From DYFT01 sp041695085 (GTDB lineage Bacteria > Bacteroidota > Ignavibacteria > UBA10030), in assembly GCA_041695085.1 (NCBI GenBank), contig JBGFRO010000027.1, positions 62,001 through 126,000 of the forward strand: DNA of 64,000 bases, written 5' to 3'. Position 1 is the stretch's first letter; each line of letters begins with the position of its first letter. Below, one piece after another: positions 55,203 through 63,734 of this stretch. A model generated the notes under the pieces. It was given only the letters and a program-made list of their open reading frames with translations. It made no database searches and had not been told where the DNA came from. Made by a program: the position numbers and the translations under genes.

Positions 55203-56999
55203 ATGAAATCGAAAATTTTCGCACTCTGCTACCTCGTACTGACGGTTCTTTCATCGTTGAACGCACAGGAACAATCTCAGACATTTTCCCCGCTGGGGAT
55301 CAGAACGGTTGCGAATGTGGGAACGGAGTACTCTTTTACGGGTGATCCAAATAATCCGAATCCGATCGGGAGACTAGGTTTTCACACATATAGAACAGGC
55401 GCATCGTTCGACATTTCGCCAATTCCCAACGAGGTGTGGATCACACGAGCAGAGTTGATCATTGACTTAAGGAAAGGCAACGGGGTTCTCGGTTCAGAAG
55501 TGAAGATCACCAAGCTGCCTCAGAATGTGAATAACTATACCTTTGCCCCCTCGTTTTGGAATGACATCGGATCCGGCAACACCTACAGAAGCAATGTGAG
55601 CCCGACAGGGGGCGATCAAACAATTTCTTTCTCTTCAAGCGACGGTCTTGTGAACGATATCCGAAATGCGCTAACCGGCGATGATCTCGTTAACATCGGA
55701 TTCGTCTCTCATTCAGAAGGTACCGATGGGAGTTTGGATAACCTTTACGCCGCAAGCCTGAAGGTATACTACAAGCTCCCGGGAGTAACTGTCAAAAACG
55801 ATTTTGAAGGCGTGAGCACCGGACTGGTCAAAGTCGACGGGGCCACATACAATTCTGGCGCAAGTTTCAACTGGTCGTCATCTGAGGTGCACACCGCTGA
55901 AGCCATCGACAACCAATCGTATAATAACTTCGCTTGGAAGTTTAAGCAGTGGAGAAAAAAGGTTGGCCCTGCTGAAGAAGTTTTTCACTCCAATCACTTG
56001 TTGACCTCAATAAGTTCAACGCCAAACATAGAGACAACGACTTTTACAGCTCTTTTCCGAAGGATCTTCAACATCACCCTTCAGAACAACTTTGGGGGGA
56101 GTGGAAACGGAGGAGAGATCAAACTGAACGGCGCAACCGTGAGTTCACCGTTTTCATTCCAAGTTACGTCGGACAGCACGTTCACGGTTGAAGCCATCAC
56201 GCCAACAACCTTCAATGGTGTCCCGTACGAATTCGTCAACTGGTCCCCTGATGGAAGCAACACTAATCCAAGAACCATTCAACCGACAGGTCATACGACG
56301 TACACTGCCAACTTTCAAATTCCACCACCGCCTGCTCCAACAAACCTCGTTATCACAAACGCGGGGCAGGCATACCAATCTCCCAACTTGAGCTGGCAAT
56401 ACTCGTCGCCGCCCCCCGACTTCAGCCATTTTAACGTTTACCGCCGCTACTGGGATCATCTGAGAGGCTGGTATGGGGATTGGGAACTTCTCGGCTCACC
56501 TACCCAAACTTCTTTCACCGATGGGGGAGAGACGATGGACCCCAACTCAAATGTCTATGCCTATTACCAAGTCACCGCTGTGAACCTTTGGAATGCTGAG
56601 TCAAGCCCATCTAACTCGGTCAACACCAAAGTGTTTGGTCCCCCGACACGGATGAGCGATAGCAAGGAACTGATGAGGTCAGCGTTCGGCGTATGGACGT
56701 TGCCCGATCAGTTCGCCCTCGGCCAAAATTTTCCTAACCCCTTCAACCCGGAAACCAAAATCAGCTTTGCATTGCCTGAACGCTCAAACGTTCGCCTCAC
56801 GGTTATGGATCTCCTCGGTCGCGAAGTTGCAATCCTAACAGACCACACGCTTCCGGCAGGCTACAGGACAGTGAGGTGGAATGGCAAAAACAGTAAAGGT
56901 GAGTCAATGAGCAGCGGTTTATATTTCTACCGTCTCACCGCGGTCGGTGAATCGGGAAGAACGTTTACACAGACCATGAAGATGCTGATGACGAAATAA
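55203..56999 (+). CDS. Secreted multidomain protein with type IX-style sorting domain
   Basis: 598 residues. Signal peptide about 1-21 (LNAQE). A β-rich N-terminal domain (about 25-200) resembles the DNRLRE/carbohydrate-binding kind of Ignavibacteria proteins (FDISPIPNEVWITRAELIIDL). Two repeats of an InlB-type β unit follow (VKNDFEGVSTGLVKVDGATYNSG; LQNNFGGSGNGGEIKLNGATVSSP), then a fibronectin-III-like domain (PTNLVITNAGQAYQSPNLSW). The C-terminal ~85 residues are a sorting domain: NFPNPFNPETKISFALP, VMDLLGREVAIL, SSGLYFYRL. Predicted surface or secreted. GGAGG precedes the ATG. It follows the array in the same direction, but behind a terminator. Confidence 0.92.
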   Translation: MKSKIFALCYLVLTVLSSLNAQEQSQTFSPLGIRTVANVGTEYSFTGDPNNPNPIGRLGFHTYRTGASFDISPIPNEVWITRAELIIDLRKGNGVLGSEVKITKLPQNVNNYTFAPSFWNDIGSGNTYRSNVSPTGGDQTISFSSSDGLVNDIRNALTGDDLVNIGFVSHSEGTDGSLDNLYAASLKVYYKLPGVTVKNDFEGVSTGLVKVDGATYNSGASFNWSSSEVHTAEAIDNQSYNNFAWKFKQWRKKVGPAEEVFHSNHLLTSISSTPNIETTTFTALFRRIFNITLQNNFGGSGNGGEIKLNGATVSSPFSFQVTSDSTFTVEAITPTTFNGVPYEFVNWSPDGSNTNPRTIQPTGHTTYTANFQIPPPPAPTNLVITNAGQAYQSPNLSWQYSSPPPDFSHFNVYRRYWDHLRGWYGDWELLGSPTQTSFTDGGETMDPNSNVYAYYQVTAVNLWNAESSPSNSVNTKVFGPPTRMSDSKELMRSAFGVWTLPDQFALGQNFPNPFNPETKISFALPERSNVRLTVMDLLGREVAILTDHTLPAGYRTVRWNGKNSKGESMSSGLYFYRLTAVGESGRTFTQTMKMLMTK

Positions 57000-57025
57000 G
57001 ACCATCACAACCTTAATGTTAACGA

Positions 57026-57160
57026 CGAGGGCGGGGGCTGTGCAAAAAGTACAATCGACGTGATGTGCAAGTTGGAGATCTCAGAAATGCAGACGGTTTT
57101 CGCAACACCAATGTGGGCGAGAAGGCTTCTCGCCCTCCATTTTGCACAGCCCCGCCCTCG
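57026..57160. mobile_element. MITE-like element with 22-base terminal inverted repeats
   Basis: Ends CGAGGGCGGGGGCTGTGCAAAA (57026-57047) and its reverse complement (57139-57160) differ by one extra G. Inside lies the palindrome GGGCGAGAAG-G-CTTCTCGCCC. ATGTTAA lies just outside both ends (57016-57022, 57163-57169), a possible target duplication with 2-3 bases of slack. No coding capacity. It could also serve as a two-way terminator between the convergent genes on either side. Confidence 0.5.
57096..57144. repeat. Inverted-repeat copy R, right of the lipoprotein array
   Basis: Reverse complement of 47988-48037 with a few differences (CATTGGTGTTGCGAAAAC against CATCGGTGTTGCAAAAAC). Here it forms the right half of the MITE-like element; at the left site only this part is present. 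Confidence 0.8.
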
Positions 57161-57182
57161 ATATGTTAAAAAAATAATCCTC

Positions 57183-59867
57183 TTACTTCACCAACTCCCC
57201 CACCGCAATTGCGCCCCCCATCTGCGGCGGTAATTGCGCTTCGCTCTTTACCGTCACCCGGTCATCCTTCCGAATCCATAACTTCGTCCAGCCGCTCTCC
57301 TCATCCACCGGCTTCAATTCCACCTTGTAGGCTTCGAACGTACCGGCAGGCACCGTGACCTTTTCCACTCCCGTGACTTTAACGCTCATCTTCTTCACTT
57401 TGCCCTGCATGACATTGAGAACGTCGTACGTGCCGGAATAACCTTCGGTGAGCGGAAGCGAGCAGATAGCGAGTTCCGCACCGGCCCCTTCGGAGAGCGT
57501 CGGGCCGCTCAATTTCGTGTTGATCGGCATCTCTTGTGGACCTGCCAGAATCTTTCCCTGCACGACATCTTTCTTGAACTCCATTTGAATGGTCGCCATA
57601 CCCTGTGCAGCAGAACGCCGCACTGGCAGCAACGTTGCGGCGTCGAGATCGAGTGTATCGGAAGCGTTCCCCATCATACCGGAAGCATTTTCGACCAACC
57701 TCCAGACCTTTCTCCCCCCCACTTCCACCATCGAGAGTGTGCGGGTGGTGTTCATCGTCACGTCACGCCCCATCATATTGACCTTTGTCGTGTACTGGTA
57801 GGTCGCCGGTTTCAACTTCGATCCGTCGAACGACGAAGAGACATCCGCCCCCGCGGCGCTCGGCGGTTTCGGCATGGTGACGGTGTTGATATCGACCGTA
57901 ATGGCTTCAAGTTTCTTCTTGATGTCATCCGGCATCGACTCTTGATAGCGGCCGCCAAGATGTTTGGCAAGAAATTTCTCTTTCGCCGCATAGAACGCAA
58001 TGCGATTCTCCCTGTTTGCAAAGCCGTGACCTTCATCGGGAGCGACGAGGTACTCCACAGGCCGCCCTAACTCGCGAAGCGCGACGACGATCTGATCGGA
58101 CTCCGATTTCTTCACCCGCGGATCGTTGGCTCCCTGCACGACCAAGAGCGGCGCCTTGATGTTCTTGGCGGAATTGAGCGGCGACTGCTGCTCTAACATC
58201 TTCAACTCTTCCGGCTTCTCCATATCACCCACCCGCACAGCGAACATTTTCTTCACCGGCGCCCAGTACGGCGGTATCGAATTCAACAACGTGATGATGT
58301 TCGAGGGACCGACAAACGAAACGCCGCACGCGTACAGATCGGGCGTGAAGGCAAGACCGGCGAGCGTGGCATACCCTCCGTACGAGCCGCCATAAATGGC
58401 TACCCGCTTCGGGTCTGCGACACCTTCTTTGATGACATACTGCACACCGTCGCTGATGTCATGCTGCATGAATCCGGTTCCCCACTGCTTGTTCCCTGCG
58501 TTCAGGAACTTTTTCCCGTAGCCGGTTGATCCCCGGAAATTGGGGACCAGCACCGCGTACCCCCGATTGGCGAGGAACTGTACTTCGGGATTGTAGCCCC
58601 ACGAAACGCGCGCCCAAGGACCACCATGAATGAGCATGACGGTCGGGAGGTTCTTTGCAGGAACACCTTTAGGAACGGCAAGGTACGCGGGAATCGTCAT
58701 TCCATCACGCGCCTTGTAGCGGACAGGCTTCAAGGGGACGAGATGTTCTGTCGGAAGGTTCGGTCGGGATCGATAGAGCAGTTCGGCTTTTCCCGTCCGG
58801 CGATCGAAAATATAACGGGAGCCGGGATCAACGTCTCTCGAAACGGCAACCATCCATACCTGTTCGTCTTCCGTCCATCCCGTAATCGAAATCTCGCCGT
58901 CCGGAACCGCTTTCTTCAAGCGCTCGAAGTCTTCACCAAACTTCTTGTTTTTGGGATAGAATCGAACTCGATCGCCAACATAGTAGGTAGCAAGCAGTTC
59001 GTTCGTGAGGTCTGAAAAAATGGCCCCTGCAAAATCGACCTCGTTCAGGGGATCTTTATCGACCAACGTTGTCTTGCCCGAGACGAGATCGAACAACTCC
59101 AACTGAACTTTGTCGAGCTGCGCGCCTTTGTTCGTCAGAAGATAGAACTTCTTGCCGTCGGGAGTGAACCGGTAGGGGGCGCACGACTCTTCGGCGATCA
59201 CAGAGTAGATTTGGGTCAGTTTGTCGCCGTCGATACGGAGGATCTCGGTGCCGCCGTCCGGCATGACGCGAACGCCGAGACGAAGAGTTCCGTCCAGATC
59301 GGCTACCCACCCCGCCACGTTCTCGTCGTTTTTGCGGACGAGCGTTCGTTCCCCGGTGACGATGTTCAGGCGATAGACATCATGGAGATCTGCACGGCGG
59401 TCGTTCAGGCCGATGAGGATCTCGTCCGGAGTTTTTTTCGGAACGTTAATAATCATCGCCCGGATTTTCTCCATCGGCGTCAGGTCTTTTGACGGCGGCA
59501 CCGGATCGCCGGTCGCTTGAGGATCGACCGCGTAGATGCGATAGTTCTCATCTCCCCCTTTGTCCTGCGCATAGAGAATGAACTTGCTGTGGCGCGACCA
59601 GAAATAGGCAGTGACGGGTCGGTGTTTGTCGGCCGTCAACGGCCGGGCCTTGTCAAACGGTTCGTTGATGCCTTTAATCCAGATGTTTCGAACCCCCTCG
59701 AACGGTTTGATGAAGGAAATCCACTTGCCATCGGGGGAGATTTCGGCACCGGAAATCTCCGGATCGCCGAAGAACAACTCCCGATCGATCAACGGCGGAA
59801 GTTGTGCCGAAAGAAGAGAAGCAAAGAATATCATAAGAGATCCAAGAAAGAGTGCAGTGCGAGCCAT
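57183..59867 (-). CDS. Secreted S9 prolyl-oligopeptidase family peptidase with extra C-terminal domain
   Basis: 894 residues from ATG 59867 (AAGGAGG five bases upstream; signal peptide about 1-23). N-terminal β-propeller (about 30-400) and α/β-hydrolase peptidase domain with Ser in YGGSYGGYATL, Asp in GANDPRV and His in DEGHGFANR. The peptidase ends near residue 640, where most S9 proteins stop. About 250 more residues follow (PATYQYTTKVNMMGRDVTMNTTRTL, ADTLDLDAATLLPVRRS, GVEKVTVPAGTFEAYKVEL) that resemble DUF3108-type domains. The extra domain is also rare in context: no neighbour resembles it. Confidence 0.92.
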   Translation of the reverse strand: MARTALFLGSLMIFFASLLSAQLPPLIDRELFFGDPEISGAEISPDGKWISFIKPFEGVRNIWIKGINEPFDKARPLTADKHRPVTAYFWSRHSKFILYAQDKGGDENYRIYAVDPQATGDPVPPSKDLTPMEKIRAMIINVPKKTPDEILIGLNDRRADLHDVYRLNIVTGERTLVRKNDENVAGWVADLDGTLRLGVRVMPDGGTEILRIDGDKLTQIYSVIAEESCAPYRFTPDGKKFYLLTNKGAQLDKVQLELFDLVSGKTTLVDKDPLNEVDFAGAIFSDLTNELLATYYVGDRVRFYPKNKKFGEDFERLKKAVPDGEISITGWTEDEQVWMVAVSRDVDPGSRYIFDRRTGKAELLYRSRPNLPTEHLVPLKPVRYKARDGMTIPAYLAVPKGVPAKNLPTVMLIHGGPWARVSWGYNPEVQFLANRGYAVLVPNFRGSTGYGKKFLNAGNKQWGTGFMQHDISDGVQYVIKEGVADPKRVAIYGGSYGGYATLAGLAFTPDLYACGVSFVGPSNIITLLNSIPPYWAPVKKMFAVRVGDMEKPEELKMLEQQSPLNSAKNIKAPLLVVQGANDPRVKKSESDQIVVALRELGRPVEYLVAPDEGHGFANRENRIAFYAAKEKFLAKHLGGRYQESMPDDIKKKLEAITVDINTVTMPKPPSAAGADVSSSFDGSKLKPATYQYTTKVNMMGRDVTMNTTRTLSMVEVGGRKVWRLVENASGMMGNASDTLDLDAATLLPVRRSAAQGMATIQMEFKKDVVQGKILAGPQEMPINTKLSGPTLSEGAGAELAICSLPLTEGYSGTYDVLNVMQGKVKKMSVKVTGVEKVTVPAGTFEAYKVELKPVDEESGWTKLWIRKDDRVTVKSEAQLPPQMGGAIAVGELVK

Positions 59868-60177
59868 AGATTCCTCCTTCCAGATGAGGTGGTGAGGAAA
59901 TTGTGGGATTTGAGGGGTCGTAATAAGCAAAAGTTTTTGCATTGATGCAACGGAACACACGTGTGCGTGCCAGCGATGGATACTACGGATCATCGCCATC
60001 AAAGTTGCGACTTCTTCCCATTCTTCTTACTTTCGAGTTATTCTTTTTCATTCACCTCGTCAACTTGGAGCACCGTGACGCGCATCGTCCTTCTTCTTTC
60101 CCCTCGTATCGAATTTGTGGTACCATGCGTTCGAGTATGACTCCCCTTTTCCTCATCGCAACTCAAAGGAACAATCC
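59868..60177. other. Divergent intergenic region
   Basis: Between two divergently read genes. It holds a promoter for the right-hand gene (60005-60035) and a small hairpin near 59930 (GCAAAAGTTTTTGC). Nothing else seen. Confidence 0.4.
60005..60035 (+). promoter_or_regulatory. Predicted promoter of the DUF885-like gene
   Basis: TTG (60005-60007), 20 bases, TACTTTCG (60028-60035). Confidence 0.45.
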
Positions 60178-61485
60178 ATGCGATCCCTCTCACTTCTCCC
60201 CCTTTTGTTTCAAATGAGCTTCATGGTGTCCTGTACCGCGCCGCCTCCCACACCGCAACAGCAGATGAACGACATCGCCGAACGATACGTTAAGCTCGTC
60301 CTCGCCGTGGGCGAACACGACGCCGATTACGTCGATGCCTATTACGGACCGCCGTCATGGAAGCAGGAAGTAAAGCAGGCGGTACCGACACTCGATACCA
60401 TCAAAGTCCATGCCGTAGAACTTCTCTCGAGTCTTCAGCAGATCGATCTCGGTACATTGGAGGAGATCGTTTCGCTCCGGCGCGAATATCTGTCGAAACA
60501 ATTGAAGGCACTTCTTGCACGAGTGGAATGGTTGGGAGGAAAGCAGTTCACGTTTGATGAAGAGGCGCTGGCTCTTTATGACGTCGCGCCTCCGATGTAC
60601 ACGGAGGATCATTTCCAGAAAATCCTCGACGAAATAGACAAGCACCTCCCCGGTACGGGAAAGGTCTCGCGCCGCTACGAGCAGTTTCGAAAGCAGTTCA
60701 TCATCCCTCCCGACAAGGTCGATACAGTATTCCAGACTGCTCTTGCGGAAGCGCGCAAACGCACCAAACAATATCTGACGCTACCGGCAAACGAGTCCTT
60801 TACACTCGAATACGTCCGCAACAAATCGTGGAGCGGCTATAACTGGTACAAAGGAAACAACACAAGTCTCATCCAGATCAATATCGATCTGCCGATTTAC
60901 ATCGATCGTGCAGTCGATCTGGCCGCCCATGAAGGTTATCCGGGTCACCACGTCTACAACGTCCTGCTGGAGACCAATCTGATGCGCGGACGAGGGTGGA
61001 TGGAATTTAGCGTCTATGCACTCTTCAGTCCCCAATCCTTGATTGCCGAAGGAAGTGCCAACTACGGAATCGACGTCGCATTTCCCGGCAAAGAGCGCCT
61101 GAAGTTTGAGCAGGAGGTGCTCTTCCCTCTTGCCGGACTTGATACTTCGCGTGCGGAATTGTATTACAAAGTGCTCGAGTTGGTTTCCAAGCTGAGTTAT
61201 GCGGGCAATGAGGCCGCCCGTCGATATCTGGACGGACACATAACGGCCGACGAAGCTGCCGCCTGGCTGGAGACGTATGCGTTGATGTCGCCTGAACGTG
61301 CAAAACAGCGCGTTCGCTTTATCGAACAATATCGAAGCTACGTCATCAATTATAACCTCGGTCAGGATCTGGTGAAACGCCATATCGAGTCAAGGGGCGG
61401 TACGGCGGACAACCCGGAGAAACGATGGAAGGAGTTTGCACAACTTCTTTCGTCGCCGCGATTACCCTCAAGTCTGACCAAATAA
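60178..61485 (+). CDS. DUF885-like lipoprotein, putative metalloprotease
   Basis: 435 residues from ATG 60178 (AAAGGA upstream). Signal peptide with lipobox MVSC. Mostly helical. The HEGYPGHHVYNVLLE motif in the second half is the signature of the DUF885 family (HExxPGHH), a thermolysin-like zinc site variant; the downstream SLIAEGSANYGID supplies the third-ligand glutamate region. No activity is established. The residues before the motif (TLEYVRNKSWSGYNWYKGNNTSLIQIN) are the family's conserved approach. Its stop lies 12 bases before the truA ATG, so the genes are probably co-transcribed. Confidence 0.85.
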   Translation: MRSLSLLPLLFQMSFMVSCTAPPPTPQQQMNDIAERYVKLVLAVGEHDADYVDAYYGPPSWKQEVKQAVPTLDTIKVHAVELLSSLQQIDLGTLEEIVSLRREYLSKQLKALLARVEWLGGKQFTFDEEALALYDVAPPMYTEDHFQKILDEIDKHLPGTGKVSRRYEQFRKQFIIPPDKVDTVFQTALAEARKRTKQYLTLPANESFTLEYVRNKSWSGYNWYKGNNTSLIQINIDLPIYIDRAVDLAAHEGYPGHHVYNVLLETNLMRGRGWMEFSVYALFSPQSLIAEGSANYGIDVAFPGKERLKFEQEVLFPLAGLDTSRAELYYKVLELVSKLSYAGNEAARRYLDGHITADEAAAWLETYALMSPERAKQRVRFIEQYRSYVINYNLGQDLVKRHIESRGGTADNPEKRWKEFAQLLSSPRLPSSLTK

Positions 61486-61497
61486 TTGAGGCGACAC

Positions 61498-62277
61498 ATG
61501 CCGCGATTTAAGATGACGATCGAGTATGAAGGGACGCGGTACAGCGGATGGCAGGCGCAGAAGAACGCTCGGACAGTTCAGGGGGAACTGTCGAAGGCCA
61601 TCGGGCTTGTCACGGGCACAACTCAATTCGAATTCCACGCGTCGGGGCGCACGGATGCCGGCGTCCACGCGCTGCAACAGGTTGCACACCTTGATGTGAA
61701 AACCGTTCTTGCGCCGGAGATTCTCCGGATGAAGATGAACGACGAACTCCCCGCCGACATCAACGTTCTGGAAATCGAGCGAACGTCCCCGACGTTCCAT
61801 GCAAGGCACGATGCCGTTGCGCGCAGCTACTTATATCAAATCGCACGACGACGGACTGCCTTCGGCAAGCGTTACGTGTGGTGGATCAAGGATGCTCTTG
61901 ACGTGACAGCGATGAAAGGGTTCCTGCCAACCTTCGTCGGCATGAAGAACTTCCAATCTTTCACTGCGGACGATCCTGAAGAGAAATCAACAAAGGTATT
62001 GGTACAAGAGATGCAGATGATGGAGGCGGGCGACCTCTTGCTTGTAAGAATGGTGGGTTCCCATTTTCTCTGGAAGATGGTTCGCCAGCTCATCGGCGTG
62101 CTGGCGGCAGTTGGACGCGGAGCCGTCGACGCGTCGCAGGTGGAACAATGGCTTCGCATTGCATCGGACGAGCCCGCCCGATTCACGGCACCCCCCTCCG
62201 GACTCTTTCTCGAACAGGTGTATTATCGAGGCGACCGCCCTCGTCCTCTACGATCTGTGATCAACATCGGTGGTTGA
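61498..62277 (+). CDS. truA: tRNA pseudouridine(38-40) synthase
   Basis: 259 residues from ATG 61498 (GAGG upstream). TruA marks: MTIEYEGTRYSGWQAQKNARTVQGEL, the catalytic Asp in GRTDAGVHA, ARHDAVARSYLYQI, and FLWKMVRQLIGVL. It converts uridines 38-40 of the tRNA anticodon arm to pseudouridine. Confidence 0.97.
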   Translation: MPRFKMTIEYEGTRYSGWQAQKNARTVQGELSKAIGLVTGTTQFEFHASGRTDAGVHALQQVAHLDVKTVLAPEILRMKMNDELPADINVLEIERTSPTFHARHDAVARSYLYQIARRRTAFGKRYVWWIKDALDVTAMKGFLPTFVGMKNFQSFTADDPEEKSTKVLVQEMQMMEAGDLLLVRMVGSHFLWKMVRQLIGVLAAVGRGAVDASQVEQWLRIASDEPARFTAPPSGLFLEQVYYRGDRPRPLRSVINIGG

Positions 62278-62278
62278 T

Positions 62279-62521
62279 ATGCAGGACATCTTGCTGCTCG
62301 TCCTTGTGATCGGAGTACTGTACATCGGAGCGAGATTGGTCTCGAAGATCCGGGAAATGGCTCATTGGAACGATGAGGGGGATAGCGAGAAAGCCGAATC
62401 CGCCTTGCAGCCAACAGAGTTGAAATCGCTCACGCTCGAATCGGATCATCTCGATGATATCTCAAAGCTGGACATCGATTCGCGCGAAACGGGAGAGAAA
62501 AAGAACGGGCCTCCGGGATAG
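62279..62521 (+). CDS. Small single-pass membrane protein, unknown
   Basis: 80 residues from ATG 62279, one base past the truA stop. One transmembrane helix (LLLVLVIGVLYIGARLV) and an acidic soluble tail (SDHLDDISKLDIDSRETGEKK). I do not recognise a family. Tight spacing with truA supports it being real. Confidence 0.6.
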   Translation: MQDILLLVLVIGVLYIGARLVSKIREMAHWNDEGDSEKAESALQPTELKSLTLESDHLDDISKLDIDSRETGEKKNGPPG

Positions 62522-62581
62522 ATTCGCTCGCTCTCCACCACTTCATCTTGGAACGTAGCACCGACTCCGGTTGCGCTCCGC

Positions 62582-63472
62582 CTACCCGTACGATTCCCGT
62601 TTGATGCGCTGATCGGGAATTCCCATCTCTTTTAAGCTTGTCAGAACCGATTCAAGAAATCTCGGCTGAGGTTCGGTGCCTTTCGCCTTCGCGGCCTGAC
62701 GGTCGTAAACTGAAATCGCCGGACCGCACACATAGAAGAGACAACCGGAGCCGTCCGGAATCACACTTCGGAGAAGTGATGTTGTGACTCTACCCTGGTG
62801 TACGTTGTTTCCGTGACTCGCCGCTTGAGGCTCCCGCGTCAGTGCGTGGATGACTCTGAGTCGGTCCGGATGCCTCGCCTCCAATTCCGCCAGCTCGCGA
62901 CGGAAGATCACATCGCTCCACGTCTTGTTCGAGTAGATAAAGGTGTGCCGGAGCTTCGGATGGTGAAGGAGAGCATGTTTGAGGATCGCGAAGTTCGGTA
63001 CGCTTCCCGAGCCGGCACAGATATGTATAAGATGATCGGTGATGTCTTCCACGTTCTCGGGCAAGGTGTATGGTCCAGTAAACCCCGTAACGATAAGCTT
63101 CATCCCGCGCACTGTACGCTTCACTAACAGCGGAGAGAGCAGCGGTGGATAGAGTGTTTGACCGGAGATGTAACGCTCTTCTTTGACGGTGATGGCAAGA
63201 TATCGCTCATGCGGTGCGGAAGACATCGAATACGCCCTGGGCGCTTCCCTTTTGCCTTTGATGTCTTCAAAGTAAGCGATGAACCGCTCGAGCGCTTCGA
63301 ATTGATGTGGATCGATCGTCAGAAAATGACCGGCCCGATATTCGAGATGATCGTTGCCGGTGAAAAGTACCAGCGTTGTTGTGTCCGGCGTTTCTACGAT
63401 CGCCTCCGCGACCATCACCTCCATTTCTTTAATTCGTTTCCGTCCCGGTTGATGAATAGGGGCTTCGCTCAT
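62582..63472 (-). CDS. FAD/NAD(P)-binding oxidoreductase, ferredoxin-reductase-like
   Basis: 296 residues from ATG 63472 (the frame is open to 63622 but without ribosome site or homology). FNR-type flavin domain with RAYSMSS FAD-binding motif, and an NAD domain with ICAGSGSVPNFA and FYVCGPAIS. No C-terminal [2Fe-2S] cysteine cluster, so unlike PaaE/BoxA-type reductases it must pass electrons to a separate partner. The signature GHFLTIDPHQF...YFEDIKGKREAPRAYSM is a distinctive subgroup. Redox partner unknown. Confidence 0.88.
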   Translation of the reverse strand: MSEAPIHQPGRKRIKEMEVMVAEAIVETPDTTTLVLFTGNDHLEYRAGHFLTIDPHQFEALERFIAYFEDIKGKREAPRAYSMSSAPHERYLAITVKEERYISGQTLYPPLLSPLLVKRTVRGMKLIVTGFTGPYTLPENVEDITDHLIHICAGSGSVPNFAILKHALLHHPKLRHTFIYSNKTWSDVIFRRELAELEARHPDRLRVIHALTREPQAASHGNNVHQGRVTTSLLRSVIPDGSGCLFYVCGPAISVYDRQAAKAKGTEPQPRFLESVLTSLKEMGIPDQRIKRESYG

Positions 63473-63681
63473 CGGTTGAAAACTCCTGTGGTGTCCCGGA
63501 GTGTACTGTTCGTCAATTGTTTGGATACAATCGGCATCAGTATATGATAAATCGAAGCCGAGTGCAAGTCCGCATGCCGGTCGATGGATTGCATCACCTG
63601 TCAAAGTATGCAAACACCACAAGTGGACATGCTTTCTGCTCTGAAAGATTTCACACTACGGGACATTGTACCTTCCATCGC

Positions 63682-63711
63682 TTGTAACTCTTCCTTTTTC
63701 TGCTATATTGG
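63682..63711 (+). promoter_or_regulatory. Predicted deoC promoter
   Basis: TTG (63682-63684), 19 bases, TATATTGG (63704-63711), 23 bases before the ATG. Confidence 0.5.
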
Positions 63712-63734
63712 AACTCGAATTTGGGCCTGCAACG

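Noticed and set aside
47948..57182. Array region as a classical IS element, integron or prophage
   Set aside because: No transposase, integrase, recombinase or phage gene is present; only inverted repeats mark the ends.
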